The translations under genes were made by a program, and so were the position numbers. 64,000 nt of DNA from SHAN690 sp023262195. GTDB taxonomy: Bacteria; Bacteroidota; Bacteroidia; Flavobacteriales_G; Salibacteraceae. The notes beneath the pieces were generated by a model. The model was given only the letters and a program-made list of their open reading frames with translations, was not told the origin of the DNA and did not search any database. Positions 45,490 through 55,518 of the stretch are shown here, in pieces (within the stretch, counting starts at the first letter, position 1; each line of letters opens with the position of its first letter). The DNA is taken from NCBI GenBank assembly GCA_038142005.1, contig JAYQJE010000001.1, positions 434,001-498,000 on the forward strand, in the 5' to 3' direction.

Positions 45490-46594
45490 ATGGAGCAATT
45501 CTTAGATCAAGTTTATTTAGGCAATACCGTCCAAGATTATGCTTGGGTGGTTGGCTTCATACTTGCTGGACTAATCCTTCAGTTTTTTATAGTACACAGA
45601 GTAAGCGATCTTGTTTTTAAACTCATTTCCAAACAAGGAACGGCACTCAACAAAGAAGACCTATATGTTCTAGTGGGAAAACCACTTCGGATATTGATCA
45701 TGCTCATAGTAGCGTACATCTGTACCGATCATTTGGAGTATCCACCCGAATGGGAGATGTCGCCTAGAAATGAATTTGGTTTTCAAATGGTATTACACCG
45801 TTTATACCTACTCAGTCTTGGGGTGGTTATTACCTGGGCTTTGTTGCGCTTTATGAAGTTTGTTGGCATTGTTTTATTGGAGCGTGCCGAGCTTTCGGAG
45901 AGTAAAGCTGACGATCAAATTATTGGATTTTTAGTTGAGGCATTTCGCATCATAATTATTGTCTTGGCTGTATTTGTGCTGCTCGGAGCAGTATTCAAAG
46001 TAGACATTGGTGCATTGATTGCTGGACTTGGAATTGGTGGATTGGCCTTAGCATTGGCAGCAAAAGAAAGCCTCGAAAATCTGTTAGCATCCTTCATTAT
46101 TTTCTTTGATAAACCATTTGTAATGGGAGATCTGGTTACAGTTAATGGAGTGACTGGAACGATTGATAAAATTGGGTTTCGAAGCACCCGAATTAGAACG
46201 TTGGAAAAAAGTTATTTGACCATACCTAATTTGATGATGGTCAACAACATTCTCGACAATCTTTCCCTCCGAACCTTCCGAAGGGTCAATTTTAATGTTG
46301 GTGCCACCTATGGCACAACTGAAGAACAGCTCAAAAACGTGGTCATCGATATCCAAAAGTTTATAGACGAACATCCCAACACAAATCAAGATGGCGAAAT
46401 TCCATTTCGTAGAGTTTGGAGCGAGTTCATTAGATATTATGGTACTATACTTTATTGATACCATGGATTGGAGTGTCTTTCTAAAAATAAAGGCCGAAGT
46501 AAATTTTGAAATAATGCGGATAATGGAACGACATGGAGTCGAGTTTGCATTTCCGACTCAAACAATTCATCTCGAAAATTCTAAGACTGAATAG
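45490..46594 (+). CDS. MscS-type mechanosensitive channel (frameshift)
   Basis: The protein has three N-terminal membrane segments (about residues 18-36, 63-82 and 102-125), then the TM3/beta domain: ADDQIIGFLVEAFRII, LLGAVFKVDIGALIAGLGIGGLALALAAKESLENLLASF (Ala/Gly-rich pore helix, LIAGLGIGGLALALAAKE) and GDLVTVNGVTGTIDKIGFRSTRIRT. That is the MscS core that vents solutes under hypo-osmotic stress. The frame breaks at 46397-46399 (one A extra or two missing); the second frame resumes HFVEFGASSLDIMVLYF. Restored length is about 367 residues. NhaD starts 3 bp later, giving a joint osmotic/ion unit. Confidence 0.88.
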
Positions 46595-46597
46595 ACT

Positions 46598-47991
46598 ATG
46601 TTTTTATTAATGGTTGTTGTATTTGTGATTGGGTATGCTATGATAGCTCTTGAACATCCAATCCACATCGATAAGGCCGCAAGTGCTCTTTTAATTGGCG
46701 GCATCACTTGGACCATTTTCGCCTTGAATGCTGATACGATATTGGCTGATTCGGTAGGTTTTATGAAATACCTAGAAGAATACGCCTTGCTCAATGATGG
46801 ACAAACCACTGATGCACAGCACTATGTTACCCACGAATTGGGCCACCACCTTTCAGAAATAGCTGAAATTCTCTTTTTCCTCTTAGGTGCAATGACCATC
46901 GTAGAGTTGATCGATGCGCATGAAGGCTTTGCTTTAATCACGGACAGAATTAATACAGCCAACAAAGTGAAGCTTGTTTGGATTTTGAGTGTATTGACGT
47001 TCTTCCTTTCCGCTGCCTTAGATAACCTAACAACGGCAATCGTGATGTCTGCGTTATTGAAAAAGCTCATTAAGAGTAAAGAAGACTTGTGGCTGTTTGC
47101 GGGTATGGTAATCATTTCTGCAACGCTGGAGGCGCATGGTCTCCAATTGGAGATGTTACAACCATAATGCTATGGATTGGAGGACAAGTAACTGCGGCCA
47201 ATATCGTGGTCAAGTTAATCGTGCCTTCTTTGGTGGCCATGCTTGTTCCATTGACCATTTTATCTTTCACTTTGAAAGGCGAGATCACAAGAAAACTAGG
47301 TATGGTAGAGCGTCATCATCTTGTAGACCGCACCACACCTACGGAGCAGAAGACGGTACTTTTCTTAGGAGTGGGATCACTCCTATTTGTACCCATTTTC
47401 AAAACAGTTACTCACCTACCGCCATATATGGGCGTATTGCTTGGTTTAGGCGTACTATGGACCGTCACAGAAATCATGCATCGATCAAAAAACCAAGCAG
47501 ACAAGTCTGAGCTCTCCGTAATCGGAGTGCTTCAAAAGGTTGACACACCGAGTGTACTTTTCTTCTTGGGAATTCTTGCTGCTGTGGGCTCACTTCAATC
47601 CGCAGGTCACTTGCGCATAATGGCTCAATTCCTTAATGACACCATTGGTAATTTGTATGTGATCAACATGGTGATTGGTGTGCTCAGTTCCATCGTAGAC
47701 AACGTGCCTCTAGTGGCTGGCGCCATGGGTATGTATGAATTATTGCCCGTTGGAGCAGAAGCGGTTGCAGGCTCAGCTTATCCTGTAGACCACTCTTTTT
47801 GGGAGTTTTTAGCCTATTGTGCCGGTACAGGTGGTAGCTGTTTAATTATTGGCTCTGCAGCTGGAGTTGCGGTGATGGGTATCTTAAATATCGATTTCAT
47901 CTGGTATGTGAAGAAGATTTCATTGCTCGCCTTTGTTGGATACATAGCTGGAGCATTCACCTTCATTGGAATGGAAATGTTTATCTATTAA
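46598..47991 (+). CDS. nhaD: Na+/H+ antiporter NhaD (frameshift)
   Basis: NhaD exports Na+ in exchange for protons. The protein is a multi-pass member of the IT/ArsB-like group with IDKAASALLIGG, HELGHHLSEIAEILFFLLGAMTIVELIDAH (shown as HLSEIAEILFFLLGAMTIVE), LTFFLSAALDNLTTAIVM and NAGGAWSPIGDVTTIMLW, the last two conserved in NhaD. The frame breaks at 47122-47123 (AA where AAA restores ISANAGGAWSPIGD). Total of 464 residues is normal. Together with mscS and the dehydrogenase it is the last of an operon. No in-window partner subunit is needed. Confidence 0.92.
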
Positions 47992-48011
47992 ATCGGAACG
48001 CGGATATCTGC

Positions 48012-49553
48012 TTATAGTGGAATATTACCGTGCTTTTTCTTCGGAAGGTTGTCAACTTTATTCCCAAGCATACCGAAGGCCTTGATCAGTTTTTCTCTGG
48101 TCTGATCAGGTCTGATGACTTCATCAATATATCCACGAGCGGCCGCATTATATGGATTAGCAAACAGCTCAGCATACTCGGCTTCTTTTTCTGCCAATTT
48201 AGCTGCAGAATCTTCGGCCTCGGCAATCTCTTTTCTGAAAATTATCTCTGCAGCACCCTTCGCACCCATAACGGCAATTTCCGCTGAAGGCCAAGCAAAG
48301 TTCATATCTGCACCGATGTGTTTTGAGTTCATCACATCGTAGGCCCCACCGTATGCCTTTCGTGTAATTATCGTAACTCTAGGCACGGTAGCTTCGCTGA
48401 ATGCATAAAGCAATTTTGCCCCGTTGGTGATGATGGCATTCCACTCTTGATCGGTACCGGGTAAAAAACCTGGCACATCTTCAAACACCAACAATGGTAT
48501 ATTGAAGCTGTCGCAGAAGCGTACGAAACGCGCTCCTTTTTTAGATGAATTCACATCGAGCACTCCAGCCAGCACCGCGGGTTGATTTGCCACCACTCCA
48601 ATACTTCTGCCCGCCAATCGCGCGAAACCAACCACAATATTTTCAGCGTAGTCTTTGTGCACCTCTAAAAATGAATCTGCATCGGTGGTTTGTGCTATAA
48701 CTTCTCGGATATCATACGGCTGGTTGGGGTTTTCAGGAATGATATCGTTGAGCGCTTCTCGTGTTTCGTTGGTACCTTGATAATCTAATCTTGGAGCCTC
48801 GTCCTCACAATTGGAAGGCATATAGCTCAGCAATTGCTTTAAATGATTGATCGCCTCAACCTCATTTTCGCAAGCAAAGTGGGTAACCCCAGATTTCGAA
48901 GCGTGTGTTTCTGCTCCTCCCAATTCTTCGGAGGTAACGTCTTCATTGGTCACGGTTTTAACCACATTCGGACCTGTCACAAACATGTAGCTTGTGTTTT
49001 CAACCATGAGGATAAAGTCTGTCAATGCTGGACTGTACACAGCACCCCCTGCACATGGGCCCATGATGGCGCTTAACTGCGGCACCACTCCACTGGCCAA
49101 AGTGTTTCGATAAAAAATGTCGGCATAGCCACCTAAGGATACCACACCTTCTTGAATACGAGCACCACCAGAATCATTGAGGCCAATTACTGGAGCTCCA
49201 TTTTTTACCGCCAAGTCCATGATTTTGCAAATTTTCTCTGCATGTGCTTCTGCTAACGATCCACCCAAAACGGTAAAGTCTTGTGAAAAGGCATATACCA
49301 AACGTCCTTCAATTAAGCCGTATCCAGTAACGACTCCATCCCCTAAAAACTTTTGTTTATCAAGTCCAAAATTGGTGGAACGGTGCTGCACCAACATTCC
49401 AATTTCTTCGAACGAATCCTTATCAAAAAGTAATTCTAAACGCTCTCTTGACGTAAGCTTTCCCTTTTTGTGCTGGGCGTCAATTCTCTTTTGACCTCCG
49501 CCGAGCTTTGCCTCTTCCCTTTTCTCATTCAGCAAATCAAATTTCTCCTTCAT
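48012..49553 (-). CDS. pccB: Acyl-CoA carboxylase beta subunit (propionyl-CoA carboxylase type)
   Basis: The carboxyltransferase subunit moves CO2 from carboxybiotin to acyl-CoA (propionyl-CoA to methylmalonyl-CoA is most likely). The 513-residue protein has two crotonase-like halves, with GGGQKRIDAQHKKGKLTSRERL near the start (shown as KRIDAQHKKGKLTSRERL), LNDSGGARIQEGV and GPCAGGAVYSPALTDF, and in the C-terminal half DVPGFLPGTDQEW and AYGGAYDVMNSKHIGAD. Methylmalonyl-CoA-type length is right. No biotin-carboxylase alpha subunit gene is present in the window, so the subunit must be elsewhere. Substrate among propionyl and related acyl-CoA is inferred. Confidence 0.9.
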   Translation of the reverse strand: MKEKFDLLNEKREEAKLGGGQKRIDAQHKKGKLTSRERLELLFDKDSFEEIGMLVQHRSTNFGLDKQKFLGDGVVTGYGLIEGRLVYAFSQDFTVLGGSLAEAHAEKICKIMDLAVKNGAPVIGLNDSGGARIQEGVVSLGGYADIFYRNTLASGVVPQLSAIMGPCAGGAVYSPALTDFILMVENTSYMFVTGPNVVKTVTNEDVTSEELGGAETHASKSGVTHFACENEVEAINHLKQLLSYMPSNCEDEAPRLDYQGTNETREALNDIIPENPNQPYDIREVIAQTTDADSFLEVHKDYAENIVVGFARLAGRSIGVVANQPAVLAGVLDVNSSKKGARFVRFCDSFNIPLLVFEDVPGFLPGTDQEWNAIITNGAKLLYAFSEATVPRVTIITRKAYGGAYDVMNSKHIGADMNFAWPSAEIAVMGAKGAAEIIFRKEIAEAEDSAAKLAEKEAEYAELFANPYNAAARGYIDEVIRPDQTREKLIKAFGMLGNKVDNLPKKKHGNIPL

Positions 49554-49619
49554 GTTCTGTCTTTTAATGCGTTTTTAGCGATGTAAAGCAAAGGTATTCG
49601 TGCAGACATTACAGCAAAG

Positions 49620-49655
49620 AAAATCCCGAATATGCCAAGGCCTATCCGGGATTTT
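49620..49655 (-). terminator. Probable terminator after the OMP gene
   Basis: AAAATCCCG (49620-49628) pairs with CGGGATTTT (49647-49655) around an 18-nt loop. It lies about 25 bp after the OMP stop at 49679, and its minus-strand 3' flank is T-rich. The loop is long, so confidence is moderate. Confidence 0.45.
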
Positions 49656-49678
49656 ACAACCTAACTAAAAAGCTTTAA

Positions 49679-50563
49679 TTAAAACATGATTTGTACGCCA
49701 AGATCAAATGGTGTAATTGGAATGGTCTTATTTTTCTCAAATAACGTATTCAAACCATAGTTTGCATAAATATTCAATGGCCCATAGCCAACAGAGGCAA
49801 CTGCATGAAAAAGGAATGGATTTAAGTCATAGGATGTTCTAATTCTCGGTTTAAACGTTTGTCCCTGAAAACTGTATTGTTGTCTAAGTCTCGAACCGAT
49901 ACGCCAAGAGATTTGTCCGCCAAAAGCTAGTCGAAAGGCCTTGTCTTCATCTTTGTGAGTGCTAAATCCCAGCATTAATGGAGCAGTTAAATAGGTGGCT
50001 CGAAGCTGGTTTTTATCGAGAATAAATGTAGAGGCAACACTTGCCGAAAGTGGATTAGTATTGGTAAGTGTAGTGTACTTATTTTTAAAAGTATAGTTGG
50101 CAAATTGAAATCCAAGACCGGTCACCAATTCAACATATTGCTTGTAGAGTCTAAAATCATGTTCAATTAAGTTTACACCTAAGCTTATGCTGCGTCCATA
50201 GTCAAGCATTAAATAATTGTGCGTTGAAGGAATTGGAAGTCCATCGTTATGAAGATAGCCATTTACGCCAACTCTAATACCCGCCCAGTGTGATACATCC
50301 TTGTCCTTGGGCTTCTTAACTTCTATCGTATCGCTGTCATCCATCTCTGTATCTACCACAATTTTTCGTGGTTCGTTTTTCTCGTCATTGAGTACAATAA
50401 TTTTCATCCCACCGACTTTTACAATGGTGGAGTCTTGTCCCTTTTTTGGAGTGATTACCACCTCAACAGAATCATTCGCGGTTGAGTCTTTGGTGACTTT
50501 TTCTTGAGAAAAACCCACACTGGTGGAAATAAGGAGGATCGATATTGTAGAAACTAGTTTCAT
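49679..50563 (-). CDS. Outer membrane beta-barrel protein
   Basis: Starting at the ATG at 50563 the 294-residue protein has a signal peptide (MKLVSTISILLISTSVGFSQ). A charged, Asp/Lys/Thr-rich linker (residues 21-85) with two repeats of a KKGQDST/KKPKDKD type follows, and then a Trp/Tyr/Gly barrel (WAGIRVGVNGYLHND, YLMLDYGRSISLGVN and last strand PFDLGVQIMF, ending in a terminal Phe). It resembles the PorT/OmpW-like barrels of Bacteroidota, but a precise family is not clear. An earlier in-frame start 20 codons upstream is rejected because it precedes the signal peptide. Confidence 0.7.
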   Translation of the reverse strand: MKLVSTISILLISTSVGFSQEKVTKDSTANDSVEVVITPKKGQDSTIVKVGGMKIIVLNDEKNEPRKIVVDTEMDDSDTIEVKKPKDKDVSHWAGIRVGVNGYLHNDGLPIPSTHNYLMLDYGRSISLGVNLIEHDFRLYKQYVELVTGLGFQFANYTFKNKYTTLTNTNPLSASVASTFILDKNQLRATYLTAPLMLGFSTHKDEDKAFRLAFGGQISWRIGSRLRQQYSFQGQTFKPRIRTSYDLNPFLFHAVASVGYGPLNIYANYGLNTLFEKNKTIPITPFDLGVQIMF

Positions 50564-50735
50564 AGTTCGTGTTTTTTCAAATTCATTAATTGCTGATGTC
50601 ATTGGTTTGACGTGACCAATCACGATAAGTTACAGGTAGGCGCTTGAATCTTACCATTATCTATGAAGCCGCTATTAATCAGTAGTTTAATAGATTGATT
50701 AAGAAGCTAGTTGGTGATTTTAATTGAAATAAAAA

Positions 50736-51757
50736 TCAATTCGAAGCTAGGTATCGAACTCGTCTGAATTCTATCCCTGCAACCTTTAACCTAAAGATCT
50801 TTCGCTTGTCTTTGGTTTGTTCACTATCCAAGGCGAGTTGATCTGTTTGATCAATGATCTTCTTTGCGCTTTCCTTTATCAAAGCTTGGGTGGTTTGTGC
50901 CTTGGCCGGATCAATGCCTAAAACCTCTTTACCTATGAGCTGTGCAATGGACAATTCATCAGATTCGAGCCTCGGCTTGGGAATCTCCGAAGAAGAATTT
51001 TCAATGATTTTAGGAGCTTGAAATGCATAGGATGGTGTTGGTCGATTTTCTATCTCTCCTGGAGACCATGTACTTTGCTCGACTTTTTTGGTAAAAGCTC
51101 CAACTCATCCGTATCCGTATCTTGTGTTGTACGAGCCATTGACTTCACATCACCATCTTGCGCATTGGATTGAGCAAGAGTAACGGTTTCAAAAGCACCC
51201 ATCTGATCTTCGAATGAAACGTAATCATCTTTCACATCCTGTCGGGGCGAGTAAACAACCTGTTCAACGTTGTTCAAAACAGAAATCAAGCCGATCAACA
51301 CCAGGATTGCCGCTGCTGCGCGCCAGGTATTATTGGACATCACCTCCCAAATTGGTAAGGCCTTTTTCAATTCGCTTTTGGCACCAAAAGTTATGGTTGG
51401 GTCGGGCTTCAGTCGTGTTGCAGCATACAGTCTTGCATCGCATTCGAGCTTTGGGTTTAGCTCAACAAACTCAGTAACAGTAGCCGATTCTGGCTCTACG
51501 GCAAAAGCCATTTCATAATTATCTTCATGAATATGACTTGAACCATTAAGCTCCATCATCAAAGCCTTTTTATCTATTTCAACCTTGGGTTGGTCTAAGG
51601 TTAAATCAAGCGTTTCAAGCTCTTCAATTTCGTTTGCAATAGTTGGGTGTGCCGCCAGAAATGATTCGAAACTCAATCTCGTATCCGGTGGTAGCGCACC
51701 ATCAATGTAATCGAGCACATACACTTCATAATTCGATATCTCTATTTTGATGCTCAT
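50736..51757 (-). CDS. Anti-sigma factor-like membrane protein (frameshift)
   Basis: The first 235 codons encode EVYVLDYIDGALPPDTRLSFESFLAAHP, an anti-sigma cytoplasmic zinc-less ASD-like helix set (residues 10-40), a linker, and one membrane segment (RAAAAILVLIGLISVLN, about residues 144-160). Then the frame breaks in the A6 run at 51084-51089. With one A added it reads KKVEQSTWSPGEIENRP and continues to 50736, adding 105 residues with LIGKEVLGIDPAKAQ and a Lys-rich end. The restored protein of about 340 residues has a long periplasmic domain. It overlaps the ECF sigma gene by 4 bp, the classical sigma/anti-sigma coupling. Confidence 0.75.
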
Positions 51758-52257
51758 ATTACTAGATCCAAGCTTCCGATATAGCTTTTAAGTTTTTTTC
51801 TAGCTCTGAAAATATAGACCTTCACTTGGCTCAAGCTGAGGTCTGTAATCTCCGCAATTTCATTGTAATCATAGCCTTCGTAATCTCGCAAAAGGATTAC
51901 TGATTTCTGTATCTCAGGCAAAGTATTCAAGGCAGAATGCAATACCTCTTGTAGGTCTGGCGAAATACTTTGAGATACCGAAGCATTTTCATGAACTTCA
52001 ACGCTTGAGTACTTTGAATCTTTCCTGAATAGATCAATCATCTTATTGTGCACCGTAGTAAAGAGGTATGATTTCACCTTTTCTTGATTCACTTGATCCT
52101 TTCGTTCCCACAATTTCGAAAACGCATCTTGAACCGCATCCTGAGCATCATCCTCGTTTTTGCACATGGAATAGGCAAACCGAAATAAACCATCGGCATG
52201 TTTATCTACGACTTTATTATAGGTTTTTACATCCAATTTTTCAGCTCGGTTGCACAC
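51754..52257 (-). CDS. ECF-subfamily RNA polymerase sigma factor
   Basis: The 167-residue protein has sigma region 2 (about residues 12-85; LFRFAYSMCKNEDDAQDAVQDAFSKLWE with the DAQDAVQ core) and region 4 (about 105-160; LPEIQKSVILLRDYEGYDYNEIAEI, shown as LPEIQKSVILLRDYEGYDY, then LSLSQVKVYIFRARKKL). It is a typical extracytoplasmic-function sigma factor, held by the partner encoded 4 bp downstream. The start is a GTG at 52257; an overlapping ATG at 52259 is in another frame. No autoregulatory promoter is recognisable. Confidence 0.9.
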   Translation of the reverse strand: MCNRAEKLDVKTYNKVVDKHADGLFRFAYSMCKNEDDAQDAVQDAFSKLWERKDQVNQEKVKSYLFTTVHNKMIDLFRKDSKYSSVEVHENASVSQSISPDLQEVLHSALNTLPEIQKSVILLRDYEGYDYNEIAEITDLSLSQVKVYIFRARKKLKSYIGSLDLVI

Positions 52258-52354
52258 ATGAAACGAACCTCGGTCTAATTAGTTACATATTTTCTAAAAA
52301 ATTCGCGATTCTGCCAAAATCAAATGAAGTAGGTTTGCGTCAAATTATGTGAAT

Positions 52355-53047
52355 ATGTCTCAAAGGTATGCGGTAATTGGGCTTGGGCAATTTGGCCGTG
52401 CCATCGCAACAGCGTTGGCGTCAAAAGGAGCCGAGGTAGTAGCCATTGACAACAATCGTCAACATGTAGATCAACTCAAAGATGATGTGGTACTTGCTGT
52501 ATGCATGGATGCTACTGACCGAAAGGCGCTGATAGCTCATGGTATTCATGAGCTTGATGCTGTTGTATTAGCCATCGGAAAAGACTTTGAATCGCTCCTG
52601 CTCTGCGCAGCTCACCTGCTTGAAATGAATTGTAAACGAATCATTACTCGATGTCATGGTAAACATCAGCGTATGATTTTAGAGCGACTTGGGGTGAGTG
52701 AAATTCTTACTCCAGAAGATGAAGTAGGAAAAATTGTTGCAGAGCGACTGTTGAATCCAAGCATCTTAAGCTTCCTAGAATTACCCGATGATTTTGAGAT
52801 CGTTGAAATACGTGCACCACAAAAAATCATCAACCGATCTTTAGAAGATGTTGGCTTACGAGACAAATACAAATTGACTGTAATTACGATAAAGCGTGAA
52901 TTTCAAGAGATGAAAGATGGAGAAAGCGTTACCGAGCAGCACGTGTTGGGAGTACCGAGTTCAAAAACTATGATTACCGAAAACGACACACTCATGATTT
53001 TTGGACAGGTAAAAGACATCAAACGATTCACTGATATCAACGAATAA
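52355..53047 (+). CDS. TrkA/KtrA-type potassium channel regulatory protein
   Basis: The 230-residue protein has an N-terminal RCK/TrkA_N domain with the NAD/ATP-binding VIGLGQFGRAIATALASKGAEVVAIDNN (shown as YAVIGLGQFGRAIATAL, residues 5-21; acidic Asp at the end of strand 2) and a C-terminal TrkA_C domain (about 145-225). It gates a Ktr/Trk K+ uptake channel, but the membrane partner is not in the window. I use ATG 52355; a GTG two codons earlier is possible. It is divergent from the sigma factor. Confidence 0.88.
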   Translation: MSQRYAVIGLGQFGRAIATALASKGAEVVAIDNNRQHVDQLKDDVVLAVCMDATDRKALIAHGIHELDAVVLAIGKDFESLLLCAAHLLEMNCKRIITRCHGKHQRMILERLGVSEILTPEDEVGKIVAERLLNPSILSFLELPDDFEIVEIRAPQKIINRSLEDVGLRDKYKLTVITIKREFQEMKDGESVTEQHVLGVPSSKTMITENDTLMIFGQVKDIKRFTDINE

Positions 53048-53132
53048 GCACGTTAGAACTACGAGCATCATTGTGCGCTGGGTCATGAAATCCAAGGTTT
53101 GATGGCTATATTCGCCTGACCTAACTATTTGC

Positions 53133-55508
53133 ATGAAGTCAATTTATCTTTTTATCGCCCTTTGGGCTTTAATGTGTTTTCAAGGTGTCGCACAAGAACC
53201 GTGTGCTCAACACATTATTGAGAAGGAAATGCGCCTAGCAGATCCTATCTTGGACCAGTCATTTATTGACTACCAAGCCCAAGTATTTACACAGCAAGCC
53301 CACAGCGGAGCGCGTGCCGAACTCATTGTAATTCCTGTTGTATTTCACATCGTTCATGACAACGGACCTGAATTCATTTCATATGCACAAATTCACAACG
53401 CAATGCGCATAATGAATCAAGACTATGCAGCTATCAACGATGAGCTTTCTGAAGTGGTTGCGGCTTTTACTGATGACATTGGCGTTGCAGACATTGAGTT
53501 TCGATTAGCCCAGAAAGACCCCAGTGGAAATCCTACAAATGGAATCGATCATATTTTCTCTGATGAAACGTATGTGGGCGATGACGGATCTAAGCTAAAC
53601 AACTGGCCTCGAGACAAGTACCTAAATATTTGGGTGACAGACGTGATCTACATTCAAGGTGCGGCAGCTTATGCCTATCGTCCCCCATCTGCAGATGGCA
53701 ACCCCACCGCTGATGGCATCATTTCCAATCATCGCTATGTTGGCAATATTGGCACTGCCAGTAACACAAGCGGCAAAACTCTAACCCATGAAATTGGGCA
53801 TTACTTAGGACTACCCCATACATGGGGAGAAACCAATGCACCTGGCTGCAACGGCACAAATCCAAATCCACCTTGCGATGGTGTAAATAATTGTAATTTG
53901 GATGATGGCATTAATGACACCCCCAACTGTCTCGGTGTCTCTGGTGGCAATTGTCAATTGAACCGCACCACTTGTAGCTCTTTAGATAATATTCAAAACT
54001 TCATGGATTACTCAAGTTGTGAGGCAAACTTCACCAAAGGACAGGTTAATGTTATGCGCAACGTTCTCAACAACTCTTTGGCCGATCGAGACGAGCTGTG
54101 GACGGAAAGTAATTTAGCAAGCACCGGAGTGCACAAGTTGACCAAGGCTGATTATTTCATTGAGAATGGCCCTGGTCACTGCATCAATGATACTGTAAAG
54201 TTTTATGACGCTTCAACCTACGGTGCCACTAGTTGGTCATGGAAATTAGAAGGCCCTTATCAAACCATTACTTCTAGCGGCAAAAACCCCGAGATTGTTT
54301 TCAAAATGCCAGGATTGTATTCCTTAACGCTTGAAGTAAGCGATGGAAATGATACGAAATCGATAACGGCAGAGCGTGCAGTGATGGTTTCCAGTGTTTA
54401 TGGTCAAGCTGTACCATTCTTTGATGACTTTAGTGATGGCAGCAACTGGATAAGCGATAACAATCAGGAAGAAGATGAAGACGATGTTTGGGAGCACGTA
54501 AGCGATATTGGTTTTGATGGAGACGGTTGCTTTAAAATGAATGCCTTAGGCTCGCCACCAAACCGCTGGGACGACCTCATTCTTGCCAGCCTTGACTTAA
54601 GATCTTTGACATCAATTTCAATTTCATTGGATGTGGCTTATTCGCAATTAAACAATTCTGATGATGACGAGCTTTCGATTCAAATCAGCGCAGATTGTGG
54701 AGCGACATGGAGAAATATTTGGAGTCGATCGGGAGCAAATCTCGCAGGTTCAACCCCACTTTCTACAAGCAATTTCGAACCTGAAAACTCTGATTGGGAG
54801 ACCTTCACCATCAATAACCTACCAGCCATGTGGTTTTCTGGTAACACAATTTTTAGAGTACGGTTTACGAGTGACCTTGGCAATAATCTATACTTGGATA
54901 ACTTTAATGTCACTGGTAATTACAGTGATGTGCCCGTTCTCGCATATCCGGCAGATGGCGCCACCAATCAGGGCGAAAACACCACCATCGACTGGCGTGC
55001 TGTTCCAGAAGTTTCAGGCTATGAGTATGAAGTTGATCAAATCAATCTATTCAACTCAGGTTCATTAATTTCAGGTTCAACATCATACATCGATGAGACC
55101 TCAGAAGGTGAAGACACAAAAGCGCTGATTCAAGGACTTGAACACGGTGAGAAATATTTTTGGAGAGTGAGAAGCATTGATGGCTCCGTTACTTCTGATT
55201 GGAGCGAAACATGGGAGTTTGAAGTAGATGCAAATGGGGTCGGAATTGACTTGAAAAACGCAAAACCTATTTCAATCTTTCCAAATCCAGCGAAAGACCG
55301 TCTATTTATCACATTGTCTGAACCTCAAAATGTACAATCCATTCGAGTTATGTCACTTGACGGGAAGATGTTGCTGAACAATCAATTGACAGACGGTGTC
55401 GTAAGTGAATTGAGTTTGAATAGTCAACGACTCAGTTCAGGGATTTACTTCTTACAAGTAAATTCAGAAAGCAGCTCAATTTATGAGCAGTTTGTGATTT
55501 CAAAATAA
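53133..55508 (+). CDS. T9SS-secreted M43 metalloprotease, copy 1
   Basis: The 791-residue protein has a signal peptide (to FQGVAQ, residue 21), a pappalysin-like (M43) zinc protease domain (about 60-325) with the metzincin motif HEIGHYLGLPH (His219, Glu220, His223, His229) and a downstream Met-turn segment NFMDYSSC. A PKD-like domain (340-420), a jelly-roll adhesive-type domain (425-600), a fibronectin III domain (605-705) and a T9SS type-A sorting domain (ISIFPNPAKDRLFITLS to SSIYEQFVISK) follow. It is a secreted protease likely degrading proteins. A second copy follows after 10 bp, so the two are probably co-transcribed. Confidence 0.9.
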   Translation: MKSIYLFIALWALMCFQGVAQEPCAQHIIEKEMRLADPILDQSFIDYQAQVFTQQAHSGARAELIVIPVVFHIVHDNGPEFISYAQIHNAMRIMNQDYAAINDELSEVVAAFTDDIGVADIEFRLAQKDPSGNPTNGIDHIFSDETYVGDDGSKLNNWPRDKYLNIWVTDVIYIQGAAAYAYRPPSADGNPTADGIISNHRYVGNIGTASNTSGKTLTHEIGHYLGLPHTWGETNAPGCNGTNPNPPCDGVNNCNLDDGINDTPNCLGVSGGNCQLNRTTCSSLDNIQNFMDYSSCEANFTKGQVNVMRNVLNNSLADRDELWTESNLASTGVHKLTKADYFIENGPGHCINDTVKFYDASTYGATSWSWKLEGPYQTITSSGKNPEIVFKMPGLYSLTLEVSDGNDTKSITAERAVMVSSVYGQAVPFFDDFSDGSNWISDNNQEEDEDDVWEHVSDIGFDGDGCFKMNALGSPPNRWDDLILASLDLRSLTSISISLDVAYSQLNNSDDDELSIQISADCGATWRNIWSRSGANLAGSTPLSTSNFEPENSDWETFTINNLPAMWFSGNTIFRVRFTSDLGNNLYLDNFNVTGNYSDVPVLAYPADGATNQGENTTIDWRAVPEVSGYEYEVDQINLFNSGSLISGSTSYIDETSEGEDTKALIQGLEHGEKYFWRVRSIDGSVTSDWSETWEFEVDANGVGIDLKNAKPISIFPNPAKDRLFITLSEPQNVQSIRVMSLDGKMLLNNQLTDGVVSELSLNSQRLSSGIYFLQVNSESSSIYEQFVISK

Positions 55509-55518
55509 GAAAACAATA

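Noticed and set aside
46084..46464. 126-codon minus-strand frame opposite the mechanosensitive channel
   Set aside because: It is antisense to a conserved pore-domain region and has no family resemblance.
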